A stretch of DNA of 64,000 nt. It comes from CATQHS01 sp965203375 (GTDB lineage: Bacteria; Actinomycetota; Acidimicrobiia; Acidimicrobiales; Aldehydirespiratoraceae). The stretch spans positions 3,348,001-3,412,000 of the forward strand of contig OZ241886.1 in NCBI GenBank assembly GCA_965203375.1, written 5' to 3'. Shown here piece after piece: positions 7,651 through 16,221 of this stretch. A program made the position numbers and the translations under genes. Every line of letters begins with the position of its first letter. The first letter of the stretch is position 1. The notes beneath the pieces were generated by a model, which was not told the origin of the DNA, searched no databases, and saw only the letters and a program-made list of their open reading frames with translations.

Positions 7651-8974
7651 GGTCTACGGCTGGGTAGGACACCCGCTCGCCGTACTCGCGGCGCTCTCGC
7701 TTGTAGGTGGCGTCGATGCCGACCTTGGTGCCGACGCCCCGCTGGTCGGCCACCGGGTCCATCTCGTGGCCCTGGGCCCCCGGCACGACGAACACGTCGT
7801 CGGTCCAGTGGACCCGGTTGGTGAGTGCCCACTGGATCTCCGAGGGCTCGTGGATGTCCACGTCACGGTCGACCACGATCACGTTGCGGACGTTGATGTG
7901 GGCGGACAGGGCGGCCAGGGCCAGGTTCTTGGGGGTGCCGGGGTTGTCCCGGTCGATGCGGATCACGGCCAGGAAGCCGTTGGCGTAGGGGGGGATGTGG
8001 ACGTCGGCGGTCGGGTCGAGATGGCGCACGAACCGGCGCAGCAGCGGCTCCCGGGGCAGCACGTTGCCGATGTAGACGTGCTCGTACCAGCCGGGGATGA
8101 TGGTCTGGTAGATGGGCTCGTTCCGCCAGGAGATGCAGCTCACCTCGAAGGTGGGGCTGTTCCAGGGCTCGCCGTGGTAGCCGTGGAACTCGGCCAGGGG
8201 GCCCTCGGACTCCCGGCGGGCCGGGTGCAGATGACCCTCGACCACGATCTCGGCGGCGGCGGGCACGGCCACGTCCACGGTGCGGCCCCGGCACACCTCG
8301 ACGCCCCGGCCCCGGACGGCGCCGGCGATGAGCAGCTCGTCCACCGGGGTCTTCACCCCGGCGGCGATCATGACGGCCGGGTCCAGGCCGATGGCCAGGG
8401 CGATGGGGAAGGGGGCGTCGGGGTCGGGGCGGGACTTCCAGAAGGTGCCCACGTCCCGCCACTCGTTGACGTTGAACCCGAACCGGCGGGGCCCCAGCCG
8501 CAGCATCCGGTTGTAGCCCAGGTTGCCCCGGCCCGAGACGGGGTCGGTGGCCACGGTGACCGCGCCGGTGATGAAGGCGCCGCCGTCGCCCCGGCTGTGG
8601 GTGGGGACGGGCAGCACGGCCGCATCCAGGCCGGGCCCGTCGGCGCAGTTGTCGTGCCAGGCGGCGGCGTCCACCGTCACCGGGGCGATCCCGTTGGCCG
8701 GGTCCAGCACCCGGTCCATCACGTCGACGATCTCGTCGGGCCGGCACCCCAGCGCCACCGCGGCCCGCCGGTGCGAGGCGACCCCGCCGCAGAAGACGGG
8801 CCAATCGGCGCCGACGACGTTCTCGAACAGCCCGGCGCCGGTGTCGGTGCGGGCCAGGGAGGCGGCCACGTCGGCCAGCTCGTGCTCCAGCGACACCGGC
8901 GCCTTCACCCGGGCGAGCTGGCCAGCCGCGTCCAGGGCGTGGATGTAGCTGCGCAGGTCTTGAATCTCGCTCAT
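7631..8974 (-). CDS. UbiD-family prenyl-FMN-dependent decarboxylase
   Basis: A 447-aa UbiD-type (de)carboxylase. The family uses prenylated FMN, made by a UbiX partner not present in this window, to decarboxylate aromatic or alpha,beta-unsaturated acids. Visible family features are the N-terminal DLRSYIHALDAAGQLARV, the cofactor/metal region GNLGYNRMLRLGPRRFGFNV, the glutamate-bearing EGPLAEFHGYHGE, and PREPLLRRFVRHLDPTADV near the C-terminus. Full length for the family. It is divergent from the amidohydrolase across a 100-base spacer. Confidence 0.9.
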   Translation of the reverse strand: MSEIQDLRSYIHALDAAGQLARVKAPVSLEHELADVAASLARTDTGAGLFENVVGADWPVFCGGVASHRRAAVALGCRPDEIVDVMDRVLDPANGIAPVTVDAAAWHDNCADGPGLDAAVLPVPTHSRGDGGAFITGAVTVATDPVSGRGNLGYNRMLRLGPRRFGFNVNEWRDVGTFWKSRPDPDAPFPIALAIGLDPAVMIAAGVKTPVDELLIAGAVRGRGVEVCRGRTVDVAVPAAAEIVVEGHLHPARRESEGPLAEFHGYHGEPWNSPTFEVSCISWRNEPIYQTIIPGWYEHVYIGNVLPREPLLRRFVRHLDPTADVHIPPYANGFLAVIRIDRDNPGTPKNLALAALSAHINVRNVIVVDRDVDIHEPSEIQWALTNRVHWTDDVFVVPGAQGHEMDPVADQRGVGTKVGIDATYKRERREYGERVSYPAVDLSPYLT

Positions 8975-8990
8975 CCCCTGAGCTTATGAT
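8960..8990 (+). promoter_or_regulatory. putative leaderless promoter of the amidohydrolase mini-cistron
   Basis: TTGAAT at 8960-8965 and TATGAT at 8985-8990 are separated by 19 bases. The TATGAT ends exactly 7 bases before the ATG at 8998, the spacing expected if transcription starts at the A of that ATG. Such leaderless architecture is common in actinobacteria. No Shine-Dalgarno sequence is seen. Confidence 0.55.
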
Positions 8991-8997
8991 CTCGGCC

Positions 8998-9078
8998 ATG
9001 ACCAACCTGGACCGACCGGAACGAACGAGCGACAGGCCGCCGCCGGACGACCGGGCCGCGGCGGACGACGGCCCATGA
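8998..9078 (+). CDS. leader mini-cistron upstream of the amidohydrolase
   Basis: Twenty-six codons starting MTNLDRPERTSDRP and ending DDRAAADDGP, with a TGA that overlaps the amidohydrolase ATG as ATGA. Its beginning resembles the start of the downstream protein (MTDPSRPEPNDRP), so it appears to be a duplicated start region. It is probably the first translated codons of a leaderless transcript. Confidence 0.55.
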   Translation: MTNLDRPERTSDRPPPDDRAAADDGP

Positions 9079-10403
9079 CCGACCCGAGCCGACCGGAACC
9101 GAACGACCGACCGGAACCGAACGACCGACCGGAACCGAACGACCGACCGGAACCGAACGACCGACCGGAACCGAACGGGCGGCGGGTGCTGCGCAACGCC
9201 CGGCTGGCCGACGGGCGGGCGGTGGACGTTCACGTCGACGGCGGAGTGATCGCCGCGGTGGCCGCGACCTCCTCGCCGGTCCCGGACGGGTTCGAGAGCG
9301 ACGACCTCGACAGTTGGCTGCTGCTGCCCGCCCCGGCCGAGCCCCACGCCCATCTCGACAAGGCCCTCACCGCCGAGGAGATCCCCAACCCCGCCGGCGA
9401 CCTGCCCGGCGCAGTGGAGGCGTGGGCGGCGGCCGCGGCCGACGGCCGGCTCAGCGAGGAGAGCCTGGTGGAGAGGGCCTCGGCCGCGGTGGAGCTGCTG
9501 ATCGCCCGCGGGGTGACCGCCGTCCGCTCCCATGTGAACACCACCCTGGATGCGGGCGTGGGCGGGGTGCGGGCCCTGCACGAGGTGCGCCGCCGGTTCG
9601 AGGGGCTGGTCGACCTCCAGCTCGTGGCCCTCACCGGCAAGCCGATCACCGGGGCCGACGGCGCCGAGGGCCGGGCCGTGCTGGACGCGGCCTTGGAGGA
9701 GGGCGTGGACGTGGTGGGCGGCTGCCCGCACCTCGACTCGGACCCGCTGGCGGCCATGGAGGTCGCCTTCGCCGCGGCCCGCGACGCCGCCCTGCCCGTC
9801 GATCTGCACACCGACGAGACCCTGGACCCGGCGATGCTGAACCTGCGGGACATGGCCCGGGCCGTGCAGAGCACCGGGTTCGCCCATCCGGTGGCGGCCA
9901 GCCACTGCGTGAGCCTGGGCATGGCCCCGCCCGAGACCCAGGCCGCGGTGGCGGCCGAGGCGGCCGCGGCCGGCATCGCCGTCATCACCCTGCCCCAGAC
10001 CAACCTGTACCTGCAGGGACGGGGCCGCCCCGTCGCCACCCCCCGGGGGCTGACCGCCATCGACGCCCTGGAGGGGGTCGGGGCCCTGGTGGCGGCAGGG
10101 GCCGACAACGTGCAGGACCCGTTCAACCTGGTGGGCCGCAGCGATCCGCTGGAGACGGCCGCGCTGTTGGTGATGGCCGCCCACCGCTCCCCCGAGGCCG
10201 CCTATGACATGGTGTCCAACGGGGCCCGCCGGGTGATGGGCCTGGCCCCAGTCCGCTTCGAGCCGGGCGACCCGGCCGACTTCTTGGCCATCGACGCCCC
10301 GTCGGTGCGAGCCGCCATCGCGGACGCTCCCATGTCCCGGCGCGTCTGGCGCCGGGGCAAGCCGACGGCTTCCAGCCTCCAGCAAACCCGGCTCTTCGCC
10401 TGA
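9075..10403 (+). CDS. cytosine deaminase-like amidohydrolase
   Basis: A 442-aa metal-dependent hydrolase of the amidohydrolase superfamily, closest in motif layout to cytosine deaminase (CodA). Candidate metal and catalytic residues are His91 and His93 (PHAHLDKAL), His245 in HTDE, His277 (ASHCVS) and Asp344 (AGADNVQDPF), with the CodA-like NLYLQGRG stretch before the last. It probably deaminates or hydrolyses a cyclic amide; the exact substrate is unknown. Residues 6-34 are five repeats of RPEPND encoded by an 18-bp tandem repeat, a low-complexity tail ahead of the catalytic fold that starts near residue 36. The ATG at 9075 is coupled to the upstream mini-cistron. Confidence 0.85.
   Translation: MTDPSRPEPNDRPEPNDRPEPNDRPEPNDRPEPNGRRVLRNARLADGRAVDVHVDGGVIAAVAATSSPVPDGFESDDLDSWLLLPAPAEPHAHLDKALTAEEIPNPAGDLPGAVEAWAAAAADGRLSEESLVERASAAVELLIARGVTAVRSHVNTTLDAGVGGVRALHEVRRRFEGLVDLQLVALTGKPITGADGAEGRAVLDAALEEGVDVVGGCPHLDSDPLAAMEVAFAAARDAALPVDLHTDETLDPAMLNLRDMARAVQSTGFAHPVAASHCVSLGMAPPETQAAVAAEAAAAGIAVITLPQTNLYLQGRGRPVATPRGLTAIDALEGVGALVAAGADNVQDPFNLVGRSDPLETAALLVMAAHRSPEAAYDMVSNGARRVMGLAPVRFEPGDPADFLAIDAPSVRAAIADAPMSRRVWRRGKPTASSLQQTRLFA
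9088..9180. repeat. 18-bp tandem repeat (five copies) in an N-terminal coding region
   Basis: The unit GACCGGAACCGAACGACC is repeated head to tail and read as RPEPND. A related CCGACCGGAACGAACGA occurs in the upstream mini-cistron at about 9012. Copy number could vary by slippage without changing the frame. Confidence 0.95.
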
Positions 10404-10414
10404 CGGCTGCACAG

Positions 10415-10545
10415 GCGGGCTCGTCGGACGGCCCGCTCCCGGCCGAGGCCGCGGACTTTCGAACTGCAGCAGGTCTTTAGGGCCGGGCGGGCTCGTCGGA
10501 CGGCCCGCGGATTCTCGGACCGCAACAGACGCGACACGTTGATTG
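10415..10545. repeat. duplicated hairpin-forming intergenic segment
   Basis: The 218-base gap after the amidohydrolase contains GCGGGCTCGTCGGACGGCCCGC at 10415 and again at 10487, each followed by a related CGCGGA(C/T)T(T/C)TCG. The motif can fold as GCGGGC/GCCCGC stems and may act in termination. Downstream, GGAGGACAACGAAG at 10607-10620 is the ribosome-binding region of the next gene. Confidence 0.7.
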
Positions 10546-10621
10546 GTGCTACAAAGGCGAGCGAGAGGCCCGTTCAACGGCCATTGGCCATTGAGACATT
10601 GAGAGATGGAGGACAACGAAG

Positions 10622-11914
10622 ATGAAAGCCTCGGCATGGCTCAGAGGGATTTGCGCGCTGTCGGCGCTGGCTCTGCTGGCTGTCGCCTGCGGGGACGACA
10701 ATGGCGACACCGCCACCTCGACCACTACCACCATGAAGCCGCCCAGCGGCGACATGGCCGAGGCCGAGGGCATGCCCGATGACGCTGAGACGGCCGATGC
10801 CGACGGCACGGCGGACGACGGCACGGCCGACGACGCCGAGGAGATGACCGACGACGCCGATGAGATGGCCGATGACGAGATGACGTCTGCCGATCTGTCG
10901 GGGGTGTGCCCGAGTCCGCTGATCATCCAGACCGACTGGTTCCCCGAGTCCGAGCACGGCGCCATGTACCAGATGGTCGGGGCCGACTACTCCGTCGACG
11001 CCGGCAACCAGATCACCTCCGGCAGCCTGATGGCCGGCGGCGCCGACACCGGGATCGACATAGAGATCAGAGCCGGCGGCCCGGCCATCGGGTTCGCCTC
11101 CGGGTCGGCTCAGATGTACATCGACCCCGAGATACACCTGGCCTACATCAGCACCGACGAGTCGGTCATCCTGGGCGGCGACACCCCGACGATTTCGGTG
11201 GTGGCCCCGCTGGAGAAGAACCCCCAGATCATCCAATGGGACCCTGAGACCTACCCCGACGTGTCCTCCATCGCCGACATCGGCGAGCAGGGGATCGTGG
11301 TCAACGTCTTCGCGGGCGGCACCTTCATCGACGTGTTCGTGAACGAGGGGGTGCTGTCGGCCGACCAGATCGACCCGTCCTACAACGGCTCGCCGACCCG
11401 GTTCATCGCCGAGGGGGGCGCCATAGCCCAGCAGGGCTTCGCCTCGGAGTCCCCCTACAGCTACGAGACCGCCTATGAGGAGTGGGCCAAGCCGATCGCC
11501 TTCGAGCTGATCCACGACGCCGGCCTGCGCCTCTACTCCCAGACCCTGGCCGTCCGCAAGGACAACCTGGAATCGATGCGGGGCTGCCTGGAGCGGTTCG
11601 TGCCCATCGTGCAGCAGTCGGTGGTGGACTTCGCCGCCGACCCGGATCGGGCCAACGCCATCATCATCGACGCGGTGGAGACCATCGACAGCTTCTGGGA
11701 GTACAGCCCCGGCCTGGCCGACTTCTCGGTGCAGACCCAGAAGGACTTGGGGCTGATCGGCAACGGACCCGACAGCACCGTCGGCAACATGGACGAGGGC
11801 CGGGTAAACGAGGTGATCGACAAGATCACCGCGGCCGGGTTCGACGTGGCTCCCGGGCTGCGGTTCGAGGACATCGCCACCAACGAGTTCATCGACGAGA
11901 GCATCGGCTTCTAG
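10622..11914 (+). CDS. NMT1/THI5-like ABC substrate-binding lipoprotein (orphan copy)
   Basis: A 430-aa lipoprotein with a signal peptide ending in LLAVAC (Cys23). An unusually long Asp/Glu/Thr-rich linker follows (to about residue 90), then a periplasmic-binding domain starting CPSPLIIQTDWFPESEHGAMYQMVGADY. This is the NMT1/taurine-type fold that binds thiamine-pyrimidine-like, sulfonate or nitrile-type ligands. It is a clear paralogue of the binding protein at 13081-14352, but no permease or ATPase follows it. GGAGG lies 9 bases before the ATG. It precedes the oxygenase gene on the same strand, so the two may act on one substrate (inference). Confidence 0.85.
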   Translation: MKASAWLRGICALSALALLAVACGDDNGDTATSTTTTMKPPSGDMAEAEGMPDDAETADADGTADDGTADDAEEMTDDADEMADDEMTSADLSGVCPSPLIIQTDWFPESEHGAMYQMVGADYSVDAGNQITSGSLMAGGADTGIDIEIRAGGPAIGFASGSAQMYIDPEIHLAYISTDESVILGGDTPTISVVAPLEKNPQIIQWDPETYPDVSSIADIGEQGIVVNVFAGGTFIDVFVNEGVLSADQIDPSYNGSPTRFIAEGGAIAQQGFASESPYSYETAYEEWAKPIAFELIHDAGLRLYSQTLAVRKDNLESMRGCLERFVPIVQQSVVDFAADPDRANAIIIDAVETIDSFWEYSPGLADFSVQTQKDLGLIGNGPDSTVGNMDEGRVNEVIDKITAAGFDVAPGLRFEDIATNEFIDESIGF

Positions 11915-11942
11915 CCCGGACGGAACGAGGGCGGAGGCCCGA

Positions 11943-12014
11943 ATGGGCGAGGCAGTCACGGCGCCGCGCTCGGCCTGCGGCTCACGGACCTGCGGCTCAA
12001 GCGGGGGGCGTTGA
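11943..12014 (+). CDS. mini-cistron coupled to the 2OG oxygenase
   Basis: Twenty-three codons (MGEAVTAPRSACGSRTCGSS, then GGR) preceded by a strong GGCGGAGG ribosome-binding site. The TGA overlaps the TTG start of the oxygenase as TTGA. The coding sequence contains a short internal repeat (CCTGCGGCTCA twice). It probably serves to deliver ribosomes to a weak TTG start; no peptide function is suggested. Confidence 0.5.
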   Translation: MGEAVTAPRSACGSRTCGSSGGR

Positions 12015-12922
12015 GCCTGGATCTGCCGGTTGTCGACGTCGCCGTCCTGCGGGCCGAGCCGGACGGGGCCGCGGCCCGGGCGGCTGTCGAGGCCATCGAC
12101 GAGGCCTGCTGCGACACCGGGTTCTTCGCGGCGGCCGGCCACGGCTTGGACGGCCCGATGGCCGCCGTGTTCGAGGCGGCCCGGGCCTTCTTCGCCCTGC
12201 CCCAGGACGACAAGGAGCGGGTGCCCCGGACCAACCGCTACGGGTTCGTGCCCCTGGCCGGACAGGCGCGGGACCCCGAGCGGCACACCAACTCCTTCGA
12301 GCATCTCGACCTCGGGCTGGCCGATGAGGTCCCGTGGCCCGATGTGGCCGGGTTCGCCGAAGCGGTGCGGAGCTACCAGCGGGCCGCCCTGACCACGGCG
12401 GCCGCCGTCTTGCGGGCCTTGGCCGTCGCTCTGGGCGCGGAGGCGGGGTTCTTCGCGGCCCGCATGACCCGCCCCCAGTGCCGGCTGCGGCTCATGCACT
12501 ACCCGGCCGGCCCCCCGGACGGCGAAGGGCCGCGGCCGGTCCTGTCCGAGCCCCACACCGACTACGGGGCCATCACCCTGCTGGCCACCGACGGCGTGCC
12601 CGGCCTGGAGGTGAGGCCCCGGGGCGGCGACTGGACCCCGGTGGCAGCGGCGCCCGACCATCTGGTGGTGAACCTGGGCGACATGCTGGCCTGCTGGACC
12701 AACGACCGCTACCGCTCTACCCTGCACCGGGTGACGGCGCCGCCGGGCCGGGACCGGTTCTCGGTCCCGTTCTTCGTCAACCCCGACCCGGCCACCGTCG
12801 TCGAGCCCGTCGCGGCCTGCGTCACCGCGGCGCGGCCCAGCCGCTACGGGCCGGTCACCGCCGGGGAGTTCCTGGCCGCCCGCATCGACGCGGGCGGGCC
12901 CTACCAGCCGTTCGAAGACTGA
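12011..12922 (+). CDS. 2-oxoglutarate/Fe(II)-dependent dioxygenase (isopenicillin N synthase-like)
   Basis: A 303-aa non-haem iron oxygenase. The N-terminal DIOX_N-type domain (LPVVDVAVL...FFAAAGHGLD...FFALPQDDKE) is followed by the jelly-roll core with iron ligands His182, Asp184 (EPHTDYG) and His239 (STLHRV), and the 2-oxoglutarate-binding RFS at 249-251. All catalytic residues are present. The substrate is unknown. Bacterial relatives act in ethylene, antibiotic or small-molecule hydroxylation, and the neighbouring binding protein suggests an imported substrate. The TTG at 12011 is the best start; it is coupled to the mini-cistron. It runs convergent toward the ABC binding protein. Confidence 0.87.
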   Translation: MSLDLPVVDVAVLRAEPDGAAARAAVEAIDEACCDTGFFAAAGHGLDGPMAAVFEAARAFFALPQDDKERVPRTNRYGFVPLAGQARDPERHTNSFEHLDLGLADEVPWPDVAGFAEAVRSYQRAALTTAAAVLRALAVALGAEAGFFAARMTRPQCRLRLMHYPAGPPDGEGPRPVLSEPHTDYGAITLLATDGVPGLEVRPRGGDWTPVAAAPDHLVVNLGDMLACWTNDRYRSTLHRVTAPPGRDRFSVPFFVNPDPATVVEPVAACVTAARPSRYGPVTAGEFLAARIDAGGPYQPFED

Positions 12923-13030
12923 GCGGCCCCCAGCCGCCAGGGTTGAGCCGCCTCGGCGAAACGCGAGCCAGCAATGCCTAACGGCCGGGGCCGCTTGGGC
13001 GGGCGCTGAACGACCGGCGGCCAAAAGGCC

Positions 13031-13058
13031 GGGGGCCGGCGCCTGAGCGCCGGCCCCC
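13031..13058. terminator. bidirectional GC-rich hairpin terminator
   Basis: A perfect 12-bp stem, GGGGGCCGGCGC paired with GCGCCGGCCCCC, closes a CTGA loop between the convergent oxygenase and binding-protein genes. There is no long T-run on either side. Confidence 0.7.
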
Positions 13059-13080
13059 GAGTCAGGTTGGTCGGATCGGC

Positions 13081-14352
13081 TTAGGAGAAGCCGATGGATG
13101 GGTCGATGAACCGGTTGGTGAAGAGATCGGTGGCGGTCAGGTCGGGATCGATGTCCATGCCCGCGGCCTTCATGTCGTCGATCACCTTCTGGATGCGGGC
13201 CTCTTCCATGTTGCCCACGATGTCGTCGGGGCCGTTGCCGATCAGGCCGAAGTCGATCTGGGCCTGCACCGAGAACTCGGCAAGATCGGGCTGGTACACC
13301 CAGAAGTCCTGGTACTTCTCCACCGCGTCCACGATGATGGCGTTGGCCCGGCCAGGAGAGGCTATGAAGTCGACGGCCGCCTGCTGGATGATCGGGACGA
13401 CCTTCTCCAGGCAGGGACTCAGCTCATCGAGCTCGCGGGGCCGGATGGAGATGGTCTGGGAGTAGATCTCGAACCCGGCGTCGTGCAGGAGCTGGAACGC
13501 CACCGGCTTGCCCCACTCTTCGTAGATGTACTCGTAGGTGTACACCTCCGAGGAGGCGAAGCCCTGCTGGGCGATGCTGCCGTTCTCGGCCACGAACCGG
13601 GCGGGCGAGCCGTTGTAGGACGGATCGACCTGGTCGCGGGACCAGATCCCCTGGGCGATGAACACCTCGGGGAAGGTCCCGCCCCCGAACACGTTGATGG
13701 TGATACCGGCATCGCCGAGATCGGCGAGGGTGTTGACGTCGGGGTACGTGGCCGGATCCCACATGACCATCTGCGGGTTCTTCTCCAGCGGGGCCACCAC
13801 CGACATCAGCGGGGCGGAGTCCCAGTGGTTGACCAACTGGTCGGTGGACCCGTAGCCGAGGTGGATCGAGTCGTCGGTGGCCATCCACTGCGACACCGCG
13901 GCGAAGCCGATGGCCGGGCCGCCGGTGCGGACCTCCCACTCGATGCCCAGATCCTGGCCGCCCAGCACCATCGACCCGCGCACGATCTTGTTCTCGACGT
14001 CGACGATGTAGTCATCGCCGATCAGCTCGTACATGGCGCCGTGCTCGGACTCGGGGAACCAGTCGGTCTGAACCACCAGCGGGCTCGGGCACACGCCCGA
14101 CAGATCCATCATGTCGTCGCCGGCCATGCCGTCGTCGCTGTCATCAGGCGGGGCGGCGGTGGTGTCCGGTGCCGGGGTGTCGCCGCCGTCGTCCGGCGCC
14201 TCGGTGGCGGCCGGGGCCGCGGCGGTGGTGGCCGGGGCCTCGGTTGTGGCCGGCGCCGTCTCGGCGCCGCCGTCGTCGCCGCCGCAGGCCGCGGCCACAA
14301 GGCCGAAGACCGCCAACACGGCGACCAACCCGGTCCAGGTTCTGGTTCTCAT
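13081..14352 (-). CDS. NMT1/THI5-like ABC substrate-binding lipoprotein
   Basis: A 423-aa lipoprotein: signal peptide MRTRTWTGLVAVLAVFGLVA with lipobox Cys23, an Ala/Thr/Asp-rich linker (to about residue 85), then the binding domain CPSPLVVQTDWFPESEHGAMYELIGDDYIVD. It is highly similar to the product of 10622-11914 over the whole domain. The ATG at 14352 was chosen because AGGAGGGACCCAT gives a proper ribosome-binding site; an in-frame start 24 bases upstream adds only MSHRGGTH. It follows the permease gene by about 110 bases, so this is the cognate binding component of the importer. Confidence 0.87.
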   Translation of the reverse strand: MRTRTWTGLVAVLAVFGLVAAACGGDDGGAETAPATTEAPATTAAAPAATEAPDDGGDTPAPDTTAAPPDDSDDGMAGDDMMDLSGVCPSPLVVQTDWFPESEHGAMYELIGDDYIVDVENKIVRGSMVLGGQDLGIEWEVRTGGPAIGFAAVSQWMATDDSIHLGYGSTDQLVNHWDSAPLMSVVAPLEKNPQMVMWDPATYPDVNTLADLGDAGITINVFGGGTFPEVFIAQGIWSRDQVDPSYNGSPARFVAENGSIAQQGFASSEVYTYEYIYEEWGKPVAFQLLHDAGFEIYSQTISIRPRELDELSPCLEKVVPIIQQAAVDFIASPGRANAIIVDAVEKYQDFWVYQPDLAEFSVQAQIDFGLIGNGPDDIVGNMEEARIQKVIDDMKAAGMDIDPDLTATDLFTNRFIDPSIGFS

Positions 14353-14464
14353 ATGGGTCCCTCCTCTGTGAGACAACCGTTCAAAGCCTCAGCGGCCTTG
14401 ATTACACCTACAAGAGCCGGCCGCGCGGTGCGGTCCAGCCTCAACAGGCTACCCCCCTCGCCCT

Positions 14465-15400
14465 TCAGTTGCCGAGGGACTGGGGCTCGTGCCACTTGCC
14501 GATGACCAACTTCTGGATCCATCCGAAGGTCCAGAAGACGACCACGCCCAGCGCCGAGGACATGATCACGGCGGTGAGCAGCTCCTCGCCGTCGAGCTGA
14601 TAGGCGTAGCGCTGGAGGCGCTGGCCGATGCCGATCTCGCCCCGGCCGAAGAAGAAGTCGCCGACGATGGCGCCGATCACCGACAGCCCGGCCGAGATGC
14701 GCAGCCCGGCGAAGACGGCGGGCATGGCGGCCGGGAACATGAGCTTTCGCAGCCGGGTGAGGCGGCTGGCGTGGTGGAGGGTGAACAGGTCGTGCATGCC
14801 CCTCTCGGCCGATTGCAGGCCGAACAGGGTGTTCATGATGATGGGGAACAGCGAGATGATGATGCACACGATCACCCGGGACGGCTGGCCGGTGCCCCAC
14901 CAGAACGAGATCAGCGGCACGATGGCCAGGATGGGGATGGCCTGGATGGTGACCATGTACGGGAACAGGGCCCGCTCGAACATCTTGGCCTGGCTCATCA
15001 CCATGGCCAGCAGCAGCCCGATGGTTATGGCGATGGCCAGGCCGATCATGGCCACCTTGGTGCTCGACCACAGGGCCCGCAGGATGATGCTGAACTTGTC
15101 CCACTCCAAGAACCCGACTTGGAGCACGTCGTGGGGCTGGGGCAGCAGGAAGCGCCGGGTCGGCTCCAGCATCACCAGAGAGACGTAGTACCAGCAGCCG
15201 ATCAGGAACCCGCCCAGCAGCACCGGGGGCAGCACCAGCCGGGGCAGATCGGCCACCCCGATCCGCTTGGGGGCGCTCGGAGGGGCGGAGGGGTCCAGGG
15301 CCGGGTCGTCTCCGCTCGAGTCCGGACCGACGAGGCCGGGCGCCCTTGGGGCCGGGCTGGCGGCGGGGGCGTAGTCGGCTACTTCGGGGGTGGTCGTCAT
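14465..15400 (-). CDS. ABC transporter permease (BPD_transp_1)
   Basis: A 311-aa inner-membrane permease with a Pro/Ala-rich cytoplasmic N-terminus (to about residue 50) and about six transmembrane helices. The EAA-loop region reads MHDLFTLHHASRLTRLRKLMFPAAMPAVFAGLRIS. Similar in layout to SsuC/TauC-type permeases. Its ATG overlaps the stop of the ATPase gene (ATGA), so the two subunits are translationally coupled. Together with the flanking ATPase and the NMT1-like lipoprotein it makes a complete importer for an organic small molecule, perhaps a thiamine-precursor-like or sulfonate compound (inference). Confidence 0.9.
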   Translation of the reverse strand: MTTTPEVADYAPAASPAPRAPGLVGPDSSGDDPALDPSAPPSAPKRIGVADLPRLVLPPVLLGGFLIGCWYYVSLVMLEPTRRFLLPQPHDVLQVGFLEWDKFSIILRALWSSTKVAMIGLAIAITIGLLLAMVMSQAKMFERALFPYMVTIQAIPILAIVPLISFWWGTGQPSRVIVCIIISLFPIIMNTLFGLQSAERGMHDLFTLHHASRLTRLRKLMFPAAMPAVFAGLRISAGLSVIGAIVGDFFFGRGEIGIGQRLQRYAYQLDGEELLTAVIMSSALGVVVFWTFGWIQKLVIGKWHEPQSLGN

Positions 15401-16146
15401 AAGTACGAACCTCGCAGGGCCTGGGAGACCTCGCCGCTGAGACGGGCGAACTCCGGGTCGAATCGTAGCTCCGGCTGGCGGGGGTATCCGAAGGGCACGT
15501 CGAAGCCGTCGATGATCCGGCCGGGCCTAGCCGACATCACCAGCACCCGGGTGCTCATGAACACCGCCTCGGTGATGGAGTGGGTGATGAACAGCCCGGC
15601 GAAGCCCTCGTGCTGGAAGAGCTGCTGGGTCTCCTCGTTGAGGCGCTCGCGGGTGATCTGGTCGACGGCGCCGAAGGGCTCGTCGAACAGGAACACCGGC
15701 GGCTTGAGGGTGAGGGTGCGGGCCAGCGAGGCTCGCATCTTCATGCCGCCCGACAGCGACTTGGGGTAGTGGTTCTCGAACCCGGTCAGGCCGACCAGCT
15801 CTATGGCGTCGAGGGCGAGCCGGCGCCGTTCGGCCTTGTCCACCCCGTGGAGCTCGGGCAGCAGCTCTATGTTCTGGCGGACGGTGCGCCACGGCAGCAG
15901 GGTGGGGTCCTGGAAGACGTAGCCGAGCCGGTCCCGGTCCACCGCCACGGAGCCGGCGGTGGGCTCCAGCAGGCCCGAGGCGATCCGCAGCAGCGTGGAC
16001 TTCCCGCACCCGGAAGGGCCGACCACGGTGACGAACTCGCCCTTGTCGACGGTGAAGCTGACGTCGGTCAGCGCCTCGGTTCCGTCGGGGAAGACCATCC
16101 CGATGCCGTCGAAGGACAAGGTGTTCAGCGTCGCTGTGATCGTCAC
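15397..16146 (-). CDS. ABC transporter ATPase (SsuB/TauB type)
   Basis: A 249-aa ATP-binding subunit with Walker A GPSGCGKST, Q-loop region VFQDPTLLPW, signature LSGGMKMRASLAR, Walker B VFLFDEP and H-loop LFITHS, all intact. The GTG at 16146 (VTITATLNTLSFDGIGMVF) is preferred, since longer readings run into arginine/proline-rich non-coding sequence. It heads the three-gene importer operon on the minus strand. The 196-base region to the divergent flavodoxin gene contains a duplicated segment. Confidence 0.9.
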   Translation of the reverse strand: MTITATLNTLSFDGIGMVFPDGTEALTDVSFTVDKGEFVTVVGPSGCGKSTLLRIASGLLEPTAGSVAVDRDRLGYVFQDPTLLPWRTVRQNIELLPELHGVDKAERRRLALDAIELVGLTGFENHYPKSLSGGMKMRASLARTLTLKPPVFLFDEPFGAVDQITRERLNEETQQLFQHEGFAGLFITHSITEAVFMSTRVLVMSARPGRIIDGFDVPFGYPRQPELRFDPEFARLSGEVSQALRGSYL

Positions 16147-16221
16147 CAGCCGTTGTCCCCTGTGCGTCGCTTCCCCGGGCGTGGCCGACCCGAGCCGGGC
16201 CGACCGGGCAACTCTAGCCGC

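Noticed and set aside
7863..10637. Very long open frame (over 900 codons) on the minus strand across ubiD and the amidohydrolase gene
   Set aside because: It is antisense to two clear genes in a GC-rich sequence where stops are rare, and its composition is Arg/Gly/Pro/His-rich without any family motif.
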